Source: Mesorhizobium sp. NZP2077 (GTDB taxonomy: Bacteria > Pseudomonadota > Alphaproteobacteria > Rhizobiales > Rhizobiaceae). From it: a stretch of 64,000 nt of DNA. The position numbers were made by a program, and so were the translations under genes. Positions 36,701 through 43,330 of the stretch are shown one piece after another (the stretch's first letter is position 1; every line of letters starts with the position of its first letter). The DNA lies in assembly GCF_013170805.1 (NCBI RefSeq), contig NZ_CP051293.1, positions 5,834,001-5,898,000 on the forward strand. The letters run 5' to 3'. A model generated the notes under the pieces. The model searched no databases. It worked only from the letters and a program-made list of their open reading frames with translations, and had not been told where the DNA came from.

Positions 36701-37298
36701 GGACGTCAATGTGCGCGATTTCGCCCGTTTGTTCGGACCGGCCGGGCTGATCGACGGTTTCATCAACGACCACCTGATCAACTATGTCGACACCACCAGC
36801 CAGCCGTGGAAATGGCGCGCCGATTTCGGCCTCGATCCTTCGGCGCTGGCGGCGTTCGAGCAGGCCAGGCATATCCGCGACGATCTCTTTCCCGGTGGGA
36901 CCGGACCGGTGATGAGCTTTACGCTCGAACCGAAGGACCTGTCTGCCAACGTCACGCGCGTGACGCTCAATCTCGATGGCCAGACGCTGGTCTACTTCAA
37001 CAACGCGACGCGGCCGCAACCGATGACCTGGCCCGGCAAGGACGGCACCGGGGTTATCTCGCTCGCCTTCCAGCCCATCGACGGCTCGCCCGAGATCATG
37101 CTCAACGAGACCGGCAGTTGGGCGTGGCTGAGGATGCTGCGCAACGGCCGTTTCGCCGGCACCTCGCTGTCCGATGTCTACAGCCTGCGCCTGGGCACGA
37201 AGGGAATGTGGGCCGATTTCGAACTCAAGGCCGCCAGCGTCGAGAACCCCTACAATCTGGAGATGTTCAAGAAATTCTCATGTCCGCCGCAGATATAA
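33762..37298 (+). CDS. tssM: Type VI secretion membrane protein TssM (IcmF), copy 1
   Basis: An 1178-residue IcmF/TssM. Two membrane segments at about 10-32 and 50-68 precede a cytoplasmic GTPase-like domain with Walker A GPPATGKT at 134-141 and VLIDTAGRYVQQES. A third membrane segment lies at about 428-452 (AAAACAAAALLAGGLF). The rest is the large periplasmic part that contacts TssJ. A Lys/Gly/Leu-rich stretch (KLLGKLGKLGKLA) sits near residue 825. The gene overlaps tagF by 19 bases. Its Walker motif is intact, as in the second TssM. Confidence 0.96.
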   Translation: MFILRFLWAVLTSRWLWTLIGITLLSLVIWVFGPIVRVGPYSPFDSDNVRIAMIAGLIIFWLIWLIVAQRRAIRANRMFVAEIAAPVAEKPLSPGEENVAAVGAKFAEVMAELKRRKLGGRKFLREMPWYVIVGPPATGKTTALRQSGLNFPIDLTDDLQGVGGTRNCDWFFSESAVLIDTAGRYVQQESQPDVDAAEWLGFLDLLKKHRGRRALNGVIVALSIDVLSEGDEAIKAHGRKIRRRLAELNDRLEIRLPVYLMLTKADLIKGFEAFFGGLSTAAREQVWGTTFALDARVDAKTIEREISTLATELERRLVPRLEDEDKLAARAEIFRFPAQLSSLSEPIQVLVEAMFGESRYEEAAWLRGLYLTSATQEGAPIDRLTAALSSSFGLPPRRTLPAPRVEKRSFFLKNLLTEVIFREAGLGTFDPLAQRRRAWIWRGAAAACAAAALLAGGLFTWSYFDNRNAITAQASQFEALQTPLTATAANPASVQQPAIDGALEAMDAVASARTAPPGAPQDLLGPSASAELVRAQTDTYDHALRNVLEPRMVALLEATMWRQIRDPDIMLGALKTYRMMTGLSQMDPDFAQNWWVNSLPEFAAAAPFPTADAEEHQLAAIRRMAVDESYVAPDQALVAEALKTVCTISLPARAYKQLLADPEVAGLKEWIPANFAGPNGGKVFARRSDKTLRVGIAGAFTYAGFHDAILDRIDDVAAQAALDRAVFAGGCSENSETSVSALSEDILKLYYDDYIAQWDSFLRDMRLAPLTDLNVASENLKDLSSADSALKRLLTAIVQETELTRSDDAPADDKAAAKGASKLLGKLGKLGKLATSGAKLLPRAGSASEVDLTGNLVAQHFKPLKSTIAEVDGQPPALDAAVVALTALSNVLQTVTANPNPQDAIKKQGGLAELTGAVARQAQILPDPINAWLSGIAGDTSNLTQKAVTSELNAIWRADILPFCQAALNDRYPFSADSAVDVNVRDFARLFGPAGLIDGFINDHLINYVDTTSQPWKWRADFGLDPSALAAFEQARHIRDDLFPGGTGPVMSFTLEPKDLSANVTRVTLNLDGQTLVYFNNATRPQPMTWPGKDGTGVISLAFQPIDGSPEIMLNETGSWAWLRMLRNGRFAGTSLSDVYSLRLGTKGMWADFELKAASVENPYNLEMFKKFSCPPQI

Positions 37299-37822
37299 AC
37301 ATTGGATTCTTCGGCAAGATCCCGGCGACCGGAGATTTCGTCGCCGCCAACCTGCCGCGGACTTTCATCGACCGCTGGGACCGCTGGATGTCGATGGAGT
37401 TGCGCGCGCGGCCGGATGAGCACGAGGACCTCGATGACCGCGTCTGGCGCTTCGTCATCCAGGGCGCGATTTTTGGCGAACAACCCTGCGCCGGTGCCTG
37501 GCGCATGAGCCAGGACCGTGTCGGCCGCCGCTATCCTTTCGCTGTTGTGAGCATTGGCGCGATGCCAGAGGCGGCGGATCCCTGGTTCGAGGGCATGGCG
37601 GACATCGCCAATCTGACTGTGAAGGAGCTTTGGGACCAGCAATACATCGCGGCGCGCCTACGAGCGCTGGAACCGCCAAGACAGTTCTCCGCACTGAAGC
37701 GCATTGTTTTCTGGACGGATGACTGGGAGGTGCGTGAACTCGCCTTCGCTGACATTCATGACCTCGCCGACAACGCGCTGCCGGCAATGCGCGCGGCGCG
37801 TGCCGTGCCACAGGAGCCATGA
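37280..37822 (+). CDS. tagF: Type VI secretion-associated protein TagF
   Basis: A 180-residue TagF/ImpM (DUF2094) protein, recognised by INIGFFGKIPATGDFVAANLPRTFIDRWDRWM. TagF represses T6SS at the post-translational level in Pseudomonas. In Agrobacterium it is fused to a PppA-type phosphatase; here the phosphatase is a separate gene at 52465. ATG 37280 lies inside the end of tssM. Its stop overlaps the next start (ATGA), linking the effector cassette to the structural operon. Confidence 0.9.
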   Translation: MSAADINIGFFGKIPATGDFVAANLPRTFIDRWDRWMSMELRARPDEHEDLDDRVWRFVIQGAIFGEQPCAGAWRMSQDRVGRRYPFAVVSIGAMPEAADPWFEGMADIANLTVKELWDQQYIAARLRALEPPRQFSALKRIVFWTDDWEVRELAFADIHDLADNALPAMRAARAVPQEP

Positions 37823-38658
37823 TCATGGGGCTCAGCGTCTATGCCGAGAAGATGGGCTTTTTCCACAAGGGCAGCAACGGCCAGGGCATTGCGCCCGGCG
37901 ATGTCTGTCTGTCGCCGCCATCCCCACCCGCTGGTCCGGTTCCGGTTCCCTACGTCAATATGCTGTCGTCATCCGACCTGACCAAGGGCACCAAGAGCGT
38001 CAAGATCGACGGCGAGCCGACAGCTATCGAGAATGCGTCGGAAATCTCGACCAGCACCGGCAACGAGCCGGCAACGCAAGGCCTCGGCGCGGGAGTCATA
38101 ACCCATCAGATCAAGGGCAAGGGCGTCTTCAAACTATGGTCGTTCACGGTGAAGGCGGAAGGCAAGGGCGTCGATCGTCATGGCGACACGATGGACCAGA
38201 ACACCGCCAGTGACCCGCCGCCCAATTGCGTCAACCCGGCCGCGTTCAACAAGTTTCTGGCAACGTTGACCACGGATCAGAAGACGACGAAATGCGCGGT
38301 CAAATATGACCGGGTCGCGCACCGTCCAAAACGCACCGATGACCAGTCGGCCAAGGTCAACGGCAAGGCCTGTTGGCAATGCAAGAAGACCCGACGGGGT
38401 CGCTACTCAAAACTGGTTCCAACACCTCCCAACGACGAGATGAAGCAGGAGATGGTTCATGATCATCAACCGCCGCTCTGCGTTGCGTGGGAGATGGGTG
38501 GGTGTAACATGGAGAAATCGCCCGACGCCTTCCTGGCTCATTTCTCGACGCCGGAATCAGTCAAACCCCATTGTGGTCGATGCTCGACGTCGCAAGGCTC
38601 TCCGGCCGCGAAGTATGCCAAGAACTTTATCGACGATATGCCCGTGGCAATTGGGTGA
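37819..38658 (+). CDS. PAAR-like (DUF4150) protein with Cys/His-rich C-terminal domain; candidate T6SS effector
   Basis: A 279-residue protein. Residues about 15-135 form a DUF4150 PAAR-like domain (GIAPGDVCLSPPSPPAGPVPVPYVN, GDTMDQNTA), which sits on the VgrG tip. The C-terminal part (about 155-279) has CWQC (185-188), HDHQPP (214-219), Cys221, GGC (Cys229) and HCGRC (251-255). This pattern suggests a zinc-binding nuclease-like toxin of the HNH kind, but I cannot assign a named family. It is co-transcribed with tagF (AGGAGCC before ATG 37819) and followed by two small similar genes that may encode immunity. Confidence 0.8.
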   Translation: MIMGLSVYAEKMGFFHKGSNGQGIAPGDVCLSPPSPPAGPVPVPYVNMLSSSDLTKGTKSVKIDGEPTAIENASEISTSTGNEPATQGLGAGVITHQIKGKGVFKLWSFTVKAEGKGVDRHGDTMDQNTASDPPPNCVNPAAFNKFLATLTTDQKTTKCAVKYDRVAHRPKRTDDQSAKVNGKACWQCKKTRRGRYSKLVPTPPNDEMKQEMVHDHQPPLCVAWEMGGCNMEKSPDAFLAHFSTPESVKPHCGRCSTSQGSPAAKYAKNFIDDMPVAIG

Positions 38659-38664
38659 CGAGTG

Positions 38665-39057
38665 ATGCGCGGTATAGAAGAAATCAGAGACAGCTACATC
38701 AGCGAACTGATCGCCATCCAGCCCGAATTGGAGGATTGGTGGGATGACATGATCGCCGACGAAGGACAGGCCGTCTGGAAACGCTGGCCGACCGGGGTCG
38801 CGGGGCACCCACGGGTGCTGGCGATCTTCCGCAAGCATTACCTTGAGATTGTGGCCTGGAACAATGCGCAACGCCCCGAGGGCGATGAGCCCGAAGAGAA
38901 GTGGGGCATCGATAGCGGTGGCCGAAGTCGGGCTTTCGAGTGGCCGGTCGAAATCCTCATCATCAATGTCCGGCATTTTGCCCCGGAACTCCAACCCCTC
39001 ATCGATGGCCTGTGCTTTGTGCCGATGGCCATGAACCCCGAAGACGAGGTTGAATAG
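38665..39057 (+). CDS. Small acidic protein, candidate immunity protein A
   Basis: A 130-residue acidic, soluble protein with no signal peptide. I do not recognise a named family. It begins six bases after the PAAR-like effector gene, with GGTGACGAG upstream of ATG 38665, and its stop overlaps the next gene. It shares a pattern with the next protein: a WWxDxI motif, then VAGxPxVxxIxRxY, then a VEI-type strand and a C-terminal FVPM-like segment. Position, size and charge fit a cytoplasmic immunity protein. Function is inferred from context. Confidence 0.65.
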   Translation: MRGIEEIRDSYISELIAIQPELEDWWDDMIADEGQAVWKRWPTGVAGHPRVLAIFRKHYLEIVAWNNAQRPEGDEPEEKWGIDSGGRSRAFEWPVEILIINVRHFAPELQPLIDGLCFVPMAMNPEDEVE

Positions 39058-39545
39058 TGGCCCTGATCATACGCTACAGTTCAGATCTCGGTATCAGACG
39101 CTTGCTCGCGCAGCCCCGTGATGTCGCCCCGCCGCAAGATATCCGCGTCGCTCGCAAGCGCGACGAGGCCAGCCCGACGCACAGGACCTTGTTCGCCGAG
39201 TATGAGGCGGAGTTGACGGACGCCTACGACATCGCCGCCGAGTGGTGGGCAGACATCATTTCCACCGAAGAGGAGCTCCAGGGCAGCCGCGAGAAGGCCC
39301 TCGAGAAAGCCTTCGATGACCGCGTCGCGGGTGCGGCGGCCAGTCCGCAGGTGGTCTGGGTGATACGCCGCTACTGGCTGAAATGCGTCACGATCAACGT
39401 CAGCGCGGGTGAAGAAACTGGCGTCGCGGCCGAAATCTTCCTGCTTCAATGGCTGATCGATGCAGGCAAGACCGAGTTGGTCAAGCTCGTCGCCTGTATG
39501 CCCTACTGGCCGATCGGCCAGAACGAAAAAGGCAATTGGTGCTGA
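39057..39545 (+). CDS. Small protein, paralogue of the preceding gene; candidate immunity protein B
   Basis: A 162-residue soluble protein starting at GTG 39057, overlapping the previous stop by one base. It repeats the layout of the preceding protein: AEWWADIISTEEE, VAGAAASPQVVWVIRRYW, AAEIFLLQWL and CMPYWPIG. About 30 extra residues are at the N-terminus. The two genes probably arose by duplication. It may protect against a variant toxin, or one of the pair may have another role. No named family is recognised. Confidence 0.65.
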   Translation: MALIIRYSSDLGIRRLLAQPRDVAPPQDIRVARKRDEASPTHRTLFAEYEAELTDAYDIAAEWWADIISTEEELQGSREKALEKAFDDRVAGAAASPQVVWVIRRYWLKCVTINVSAGEETGVAAEIFLLQWLIDAGKTELVKLVACMPYWPIGQNEKGNWC

Positions 39546-39548
39546 TCC

Positions 39549-40637
39549 ATGATGTTCGCGGTCTGGATCGAGAATCGCACGCCGTTCGTCGCCGGCACCT
39601 TTGTCCAGGCAAATGCTGACGGTAACGAGGTTTTCCTGGCGGTTTTCTCGGCCAGCTTCGATATGCCAGGAGATGCCACGCGATTTCAGCCAGCGGTGCA
39701 ACAACTGCCGGTGAGCTTCGGCGACGTGCCATTCGGCGACCCTGCCTGCTCGTCAACCCGCTATGAAGGCGAGATCGCCTGGACCAAGCCGGGGATCGAC
39801 ATTATCTTGAACGGCCAGGCATATGCGCCGCGCGAGGGGCGCGTCCAAGAGATGCAGGTCGGGTTGAAGGTGGCCAGCATCCGTAAGGTACTCAACGTGA
39901 GCGGCGATCGCCTCTATGATGCGGGCGGCTACAGCCAGCCACATCCCTTCGCAAGGATGCCGATCATCTACGAGCGCGCTTACGGCGGTACCGATGACAC
40001 CGGCAGGACTGATCCGCGTAACCCGCTTGGCGTCGGCTTCCATCATGCGCGCTCCGCTGACAAGGCCGTGAAGACGCATGCACCCAACGTCACCTATGCG
40101 AGTGAGCCGTTCCGTAGCCCGTCTGATCGGCCAAGACCGGCCGGGTTCGGCGTGATCGGACGTGGCTGGCATCCAAGGCTGCCGCTAGCGGGCACTTACG
40201 ATCAAGCCTGGATCGACAATCAGTGGCCTCTTGCGCCAAGGGATTTCGATCCGCGCCACAATCTCTGCGCGCCCGCCGATCAGCAGTTGCAGTATCTGAA
40301 CGAAGGCGAGGAGGTCAGCGTCATCGGCATGACGCCAGAGGGCCGCTGGAACTTCCGGTTGCCGCGTGTCATGGCTCCGATCCGCCTTCTTTACGACGAC
40401 CGTGCGGAGGATTGGGCTTTCCACATCGACACGGTTGTCATCGAGCCGGATTTGCGCCGCGTCACGCTGAAGTCGCGCTTATCCATCGTCACCAGGCGCA
40501 ACACGCCCGCGCTCAGGGAGATCGTCTTCGGCCATGTGACGCCCGCCTTTCTCCTCGCGCGACGCAAGCGCAAGGCCTATCTCAGCCCGCGCGGCGACGA
40601 CGGACTGATCGCCGCGAGGGCGACATGGCTGGGCTGA
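39549..40637 (+). CDS. DUF2169 family protein, T6SS effector-loading adaptor
   Basis: A 362-residue DUF2169 protein, recognised by RMPIIYERAYGGTD, NPLGVGFH and GFGVIGRGWHPRLPLAGTYD. DUF2169 proteins are encoded beside DUF4150 PAAR-like effectors and are thought to help load them on VgrG. Start is ATG 39549 or 39552. It overlaps the next gene by 13 bases. It is placed after the putative immunity genes rather than before the effector. Confidence 0.85.
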   Translation: MMFAVWIENRTPFVAGTFVQANADGNEVFLAVFSASFDMPGDATRFQPAVQQLPVSFGDVPFGDPACSSTRYEGEIAWTKPGIDIILNGQAYAPREGRVQEMQVGLKVASIRKVLNVSGDRLYDAGGYSQPHPFARMPIIYERAYGGTDDTGRTDPRNPLGVGFHHARSADKAVKTHAPNVTYASEPFRSPSDRPRPAGFGVIGRGWHPRLPLAGTYDQAWIDNQWPLAPRDFDPRHNLCAPADQQLQYLNEGEEVSVIGMTPEGRWNFRLPRVMAPIRLLYDDRAEDWAFHIDTVVIEPDLRRVTLKSRLSIVTRRNTPALREIVFGHVTPAFLLARRKRKAYLSPRGDDGLIAARATWLG

Positions 40638-41677
40638 GGGCTCCGATCTACATAATGGGCGGTGGCGCCGTGACACCAGCCGGCCTCAATGCGCGCCAGA
40701 CACTTGCCGCAATCCGGGCCAGTCTTTCAGCGTTCGAGCGGCGTACCCTAACCGACCCGTTCGGCGAAGATCAGACCGTTTCCCGCATCCCCTCGCACTA
40801 TTCCCTTCGCCTCACCGAGAACGTGTGGCTCACTAGCATGGCTGCGCGCGCGGTCGGCGAGGCGCTCGAAAAAGGCGGTGTTTCTGCTGGAGCCAGCGCT
40901 CTGCTGTTGGTAACGCCGGAGGCGTTCCGGGACCATCTGGCTTTCTCGGAGATACCGGCCAGCAAGTTTCTTGCCGGCCTGCAAGACAACCTGGGCGAAA
41001 GGTTCCATCCCTCCTCGCGCGTCTTCGACGGGGGCGCCGCGGCCTGTATCGGGTTGCTGGATCGGGCGGCGGATCTCCTGGCAACGCCAGGAGTCGAGCA
41101 GGTTCTGCTGGGTGGCGTCGACAGCCTGGTGAACGACAAGGATATCGCCCGGCTCATGGCCGCCAACCGCCTGAAGGCCGAGGACAATGCGCAGGGTCTT
41201 GTGCCGGGCGAAGGTGCCGCCGTCGTCTGCCTGCGCCGCTCGCCCGGTCGCGGTTTGGCCGCCCAGTGCGCCATTCACGGGGTCGGCGCCGCGATGGAGG
41301 AAAACTCCGTGTTGTCGGAGAACAACAGCCAAGGCAGGGCGTTGGTGGCTGCCTGCCGTACCGCGATCGAAGACAAGGGGCCGACCGAGTCCGACATCAA
41401 GTTCATTGTTGGTAACGACAATGGCGAACGGTACAGCGCGTGGGAGACATTGATCGGGCGTGCACGCTTCTACCGAACGCGCCGCGAGACCTTTCCGATG
41501 GCCTATCCCGCAATGACGATCGGCGACATCGGCGCCGGTGCCGGTGCGCTGACCCTGCTCATTGCCGCCGACAGTTTCGCCAAGGCCTATGCTCCCGGCC
41601 GTGTCGCCATGTGCGAGGCCGCATCGGAAGCCGGCATGCGTGCCGCCGCGCTGGTGAGCCAGGTCGTCAGTGCGTGA
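40625..41677 (+). CDS. Ketosynthase/thiolase-like protein of T6SS effector cassette, catalytically degenerate
   Basis: A 350-residue protein with a beta-ketoacyl-synthase fold: AAACIGLLDRA around Cys141, VPGEGAAVVCL (GEGA at 195-198) and IGDIGAGAGAL near 299-309. The last motif normally reads GHxxGAAG; here Asp301 replaces the histidine. The HGTGT motif is replaced by VGNDNGERY. Condensing activity is therefore doubtful, and an adaptor or scaffold role is more likely. It overlaps the DUF2169 gene by 13 bases and ends the plus-strand operon, converging on the TIGR02270 gene. Confidence 0.75.
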   Translation: MAGLRAPIYIMGGGAVTPAGLNARQTLAAIRASLSAFERRTLTDPFGEDQTVSRIPSHYSLRLTENVWLTSMAARAVGEALEKGGVSAGASALLLVTPEAFRDHLAFSEIPASKFLAGLQDNLGERFHPSSRVFDGGAAACIGLLDRAADLLATPGVEQVLLGGVDSLVNDKDIARLMAANRLKAEDNAQGLVPGEGAAVVCLRRSPGRGLAAQCAIHGVGAAMEENSVLSENNSQGRALVAACRTAIEDKGPTESDIKFIVGNDNGERYSAWETLIGRARFYRTRRETFPMAYPAMTIGDIGAGAGALTLLIAADSFAKAYAPGRVAMCEAASEAGMRAAALVSQVVSA

Positions 41678-41706
41678 TTGAACCGCCTCGCGCCCTCGGG
41701 CGGTTC

Positions 41707-42870
41707 TCACATCCACGCCGGAATCGGGCGCGAACGCCGCCAGTTGACCATCGCAAGCTCCGCGTTAGCAAGCGCCTTCCTCATTGCATCCAGCTTCAGC
41801 CTCCGCATTGACTGAAATTTATCGAACCTCACCGGGCCTTTCCCATTGTCCCACCAGGCTTGGGCCCGCGAAGCGGAAGGCAGCGGCGTCACCTCTATAG
41901 TCTCGAACTCCGGCCCCAGCTTGGCTGGGTCCGTGACGAACACGTCGGTGTCGTTGAAGTCAATCTCGATCAAGTCGCGCAGGGCGAGCCCCGCTGCATA
42001 AGCGAGTTCAGGCGACTGCATCTTCTCGATCAGCCAGGGCATGATCGCCATGTCACCCAGCAGTCCGCTCGCCGCGACTGCCGCCTCCCGCGTTGCCGGG
42101 GTGGATACGAACTGTTGCCACCATGACCGCGCCGCGATCGACGGCGTGGTGAGCAGCCGAATGTCCATGACGGCTCCAGCAAACTCCGGATAGCCTTCCA
42201 ACATCTTGTCTAGCACGGGTTGCGCCAGCCGAGCCTCGCCCAGCAGGCATGCCGCTACCGCCGCCTGCAGCCGTTCCTCCGCACCACGCGCTTCCATACA
42301 TGCCGCAACCTCGACGATCACATCCCGACGCCGCCGCGCACCCGCGAGCTTCAGCGCCCTGCGCCGCACTTCGGCGTCGCGGTCAGTCAGCAGTTCCGCG
42401 AGCCTAGGCCCGGGATCGACTTCATGGTGGTACAGCGCGCCAACCCCCAATGCACGCTCCGTTGCGACCGTCGAATTCAGCCAACGCGCAACAAACGGCT
42501 TCAACCTGTCCGGCGAGCTGCGCGCAACCGCGCCGGACAGCGCCGACAACCCGGACTTCCCAAGCGGTCCCGCGCTCTCAAGGGCAAACCTGATGGCGGG
42601 CGCGGATTGCCATTCGAACGCCAAGGCCCCGAGTAAAAACAGTTCGGGCGGCTCCTGGTAGTCGGCAAAGCGTGCCGTCACGAGGTCCCACGCCGCCTGG
42701 CCGGCTGCGAACAGCCCGTCGAGATTGGCGTCGAGCCGCTGGTCGATGCGGCCTATATCGAAAGGCCCCATCAGGTGGCCATCGATCTCCCGCGCACGAC
42801 GGTGCCACAGGAACGCGGCGTCCTCGACATGCTGCTCAATAATCGACGGGATCGTTGCAATCCGCTGCAT
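41707..42870 (-). CDS. TIGR02270 family HEAT-repeat protein, T6SS-associated
   Basis: A 387-residue helical-repeat protein. The opening IPSIIEQHVEDAAFLWHRRAREIDG and the DIGRIDQRLDANLDGL segment match the TIGR02270 family. The middle has HEAT-like units such as RLAELLTDRDAEVRRRALKLAGA. It is the last gene of the vgrG operon, seven bases after the DUF6484 gene. The family is found near vgrG genes and probably acts as a chaperone or adaptor for spike assembly; that role is inferred. ATG 42870 was preferred over an earlier in-frame start at 42909. Confidence 0.75.
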   Translation of the reverse strand: MQRIATIPSIIEQHVEDAAFLWHRRAREIDGHLMGPFDIGRIDQRLDANLDGLFAAGQAAWDLVTARFADYQEPPELFLLGALAFEWQSAPAIRFALESAGPLGKSGLSALSGAVARSSPDRLKPFVARWLNSTVATERALGVGALYHHEVDPGPRLAELLTDRDAEVRRRALKLAGARRRRDVIVEVAACMEARGAEERLQAAVAACLLGEARLAQPVLDKMLEGYPEFAGAVMDIRLLTTPSIAARSWWQQFVSTPATREAAVAASGLLGDMAIMPWLIEKMQSPELAYAAGLALRDLIEIDFNDTDVFVTDPAKLGPEFETIEVTPLPSASRAQAWWDNGKGPVRFDKFQSMRRLKLDAMRKALANAELAMVNWRRSRPIPAWM

Positions 42871-42877
42871 GGAGTTC

Positions 42878-43330
42878 TCAATTAAGGTGAACAGCCGCAC
42901 CCCGCACACGGTTCACGCCGCTTGCCTGGCTGCTCAGCTGACTGCCGCGTATCGAGATGCGACCATTCTTCTCCAGAATAATGGAGGCCAGGCCGCAACG
43001 CAGTTCGATGCGCTCCTTGGCATTCAGCGTCACTGTTTCGCCGTCGCGAACCACCTGCACTTGGTCACTCGGGTGTGCAGGATCCACAATACGTCCGACG
43101 ACGAGCGGGCGGCTCGGGTCGCCACCTTCGAAGAGCAGCGCCACCTCCGCGCCGACCGCCGAGGAGTCGAGCCTCGCCAGGCTGCGGGCCCTGAGTGCCG
43201 TCTCGCCGGGATTGCCGACGAACACCACGAGCGGCGCGCCATCCTCGAAGCCGATCAGCAGCCCGATGACGACACCGTCGATGCGTTCGACCGATTCGTC
43301 GCGTCCAGTCATTTCAGTTGTTGAAGACAT
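42878..43330 (-). CDS. DUF6484-like protein encoded after vgrG
   Basis: A 150-residue beta-rich protein with DGVVIGLLIGFEDGAPLVVF, VGAEVALLFEGGDPSRPLVVGRI and a C-terminal LRCGLASIILEKNGRISIRG. The last part mimics the repeat style of VgrG and Gp5 spikes. It looks like the DUF6484 group encoded beside vgrG. ATG 43330 has AAGGG five bases upstream and overlaps the end of vgrG by 17 bases; ATG 43312 is an alternative. It may bind the spike or the effector. Confidence 0.7.
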   Translation of the reverse strand: MSSTTEMTGRDESVERIDGVVIGLLIGFEDGAPLVVFVGNPGETALRARSLARLDSSAVGAEVALLFEGGDPSRPLVVGRIVDPAHPSDQVQVVRDGETVTLNAKERIELRCGLASIILEKNGRISIRGSQLSSQASGVNRVRGAAVHLN

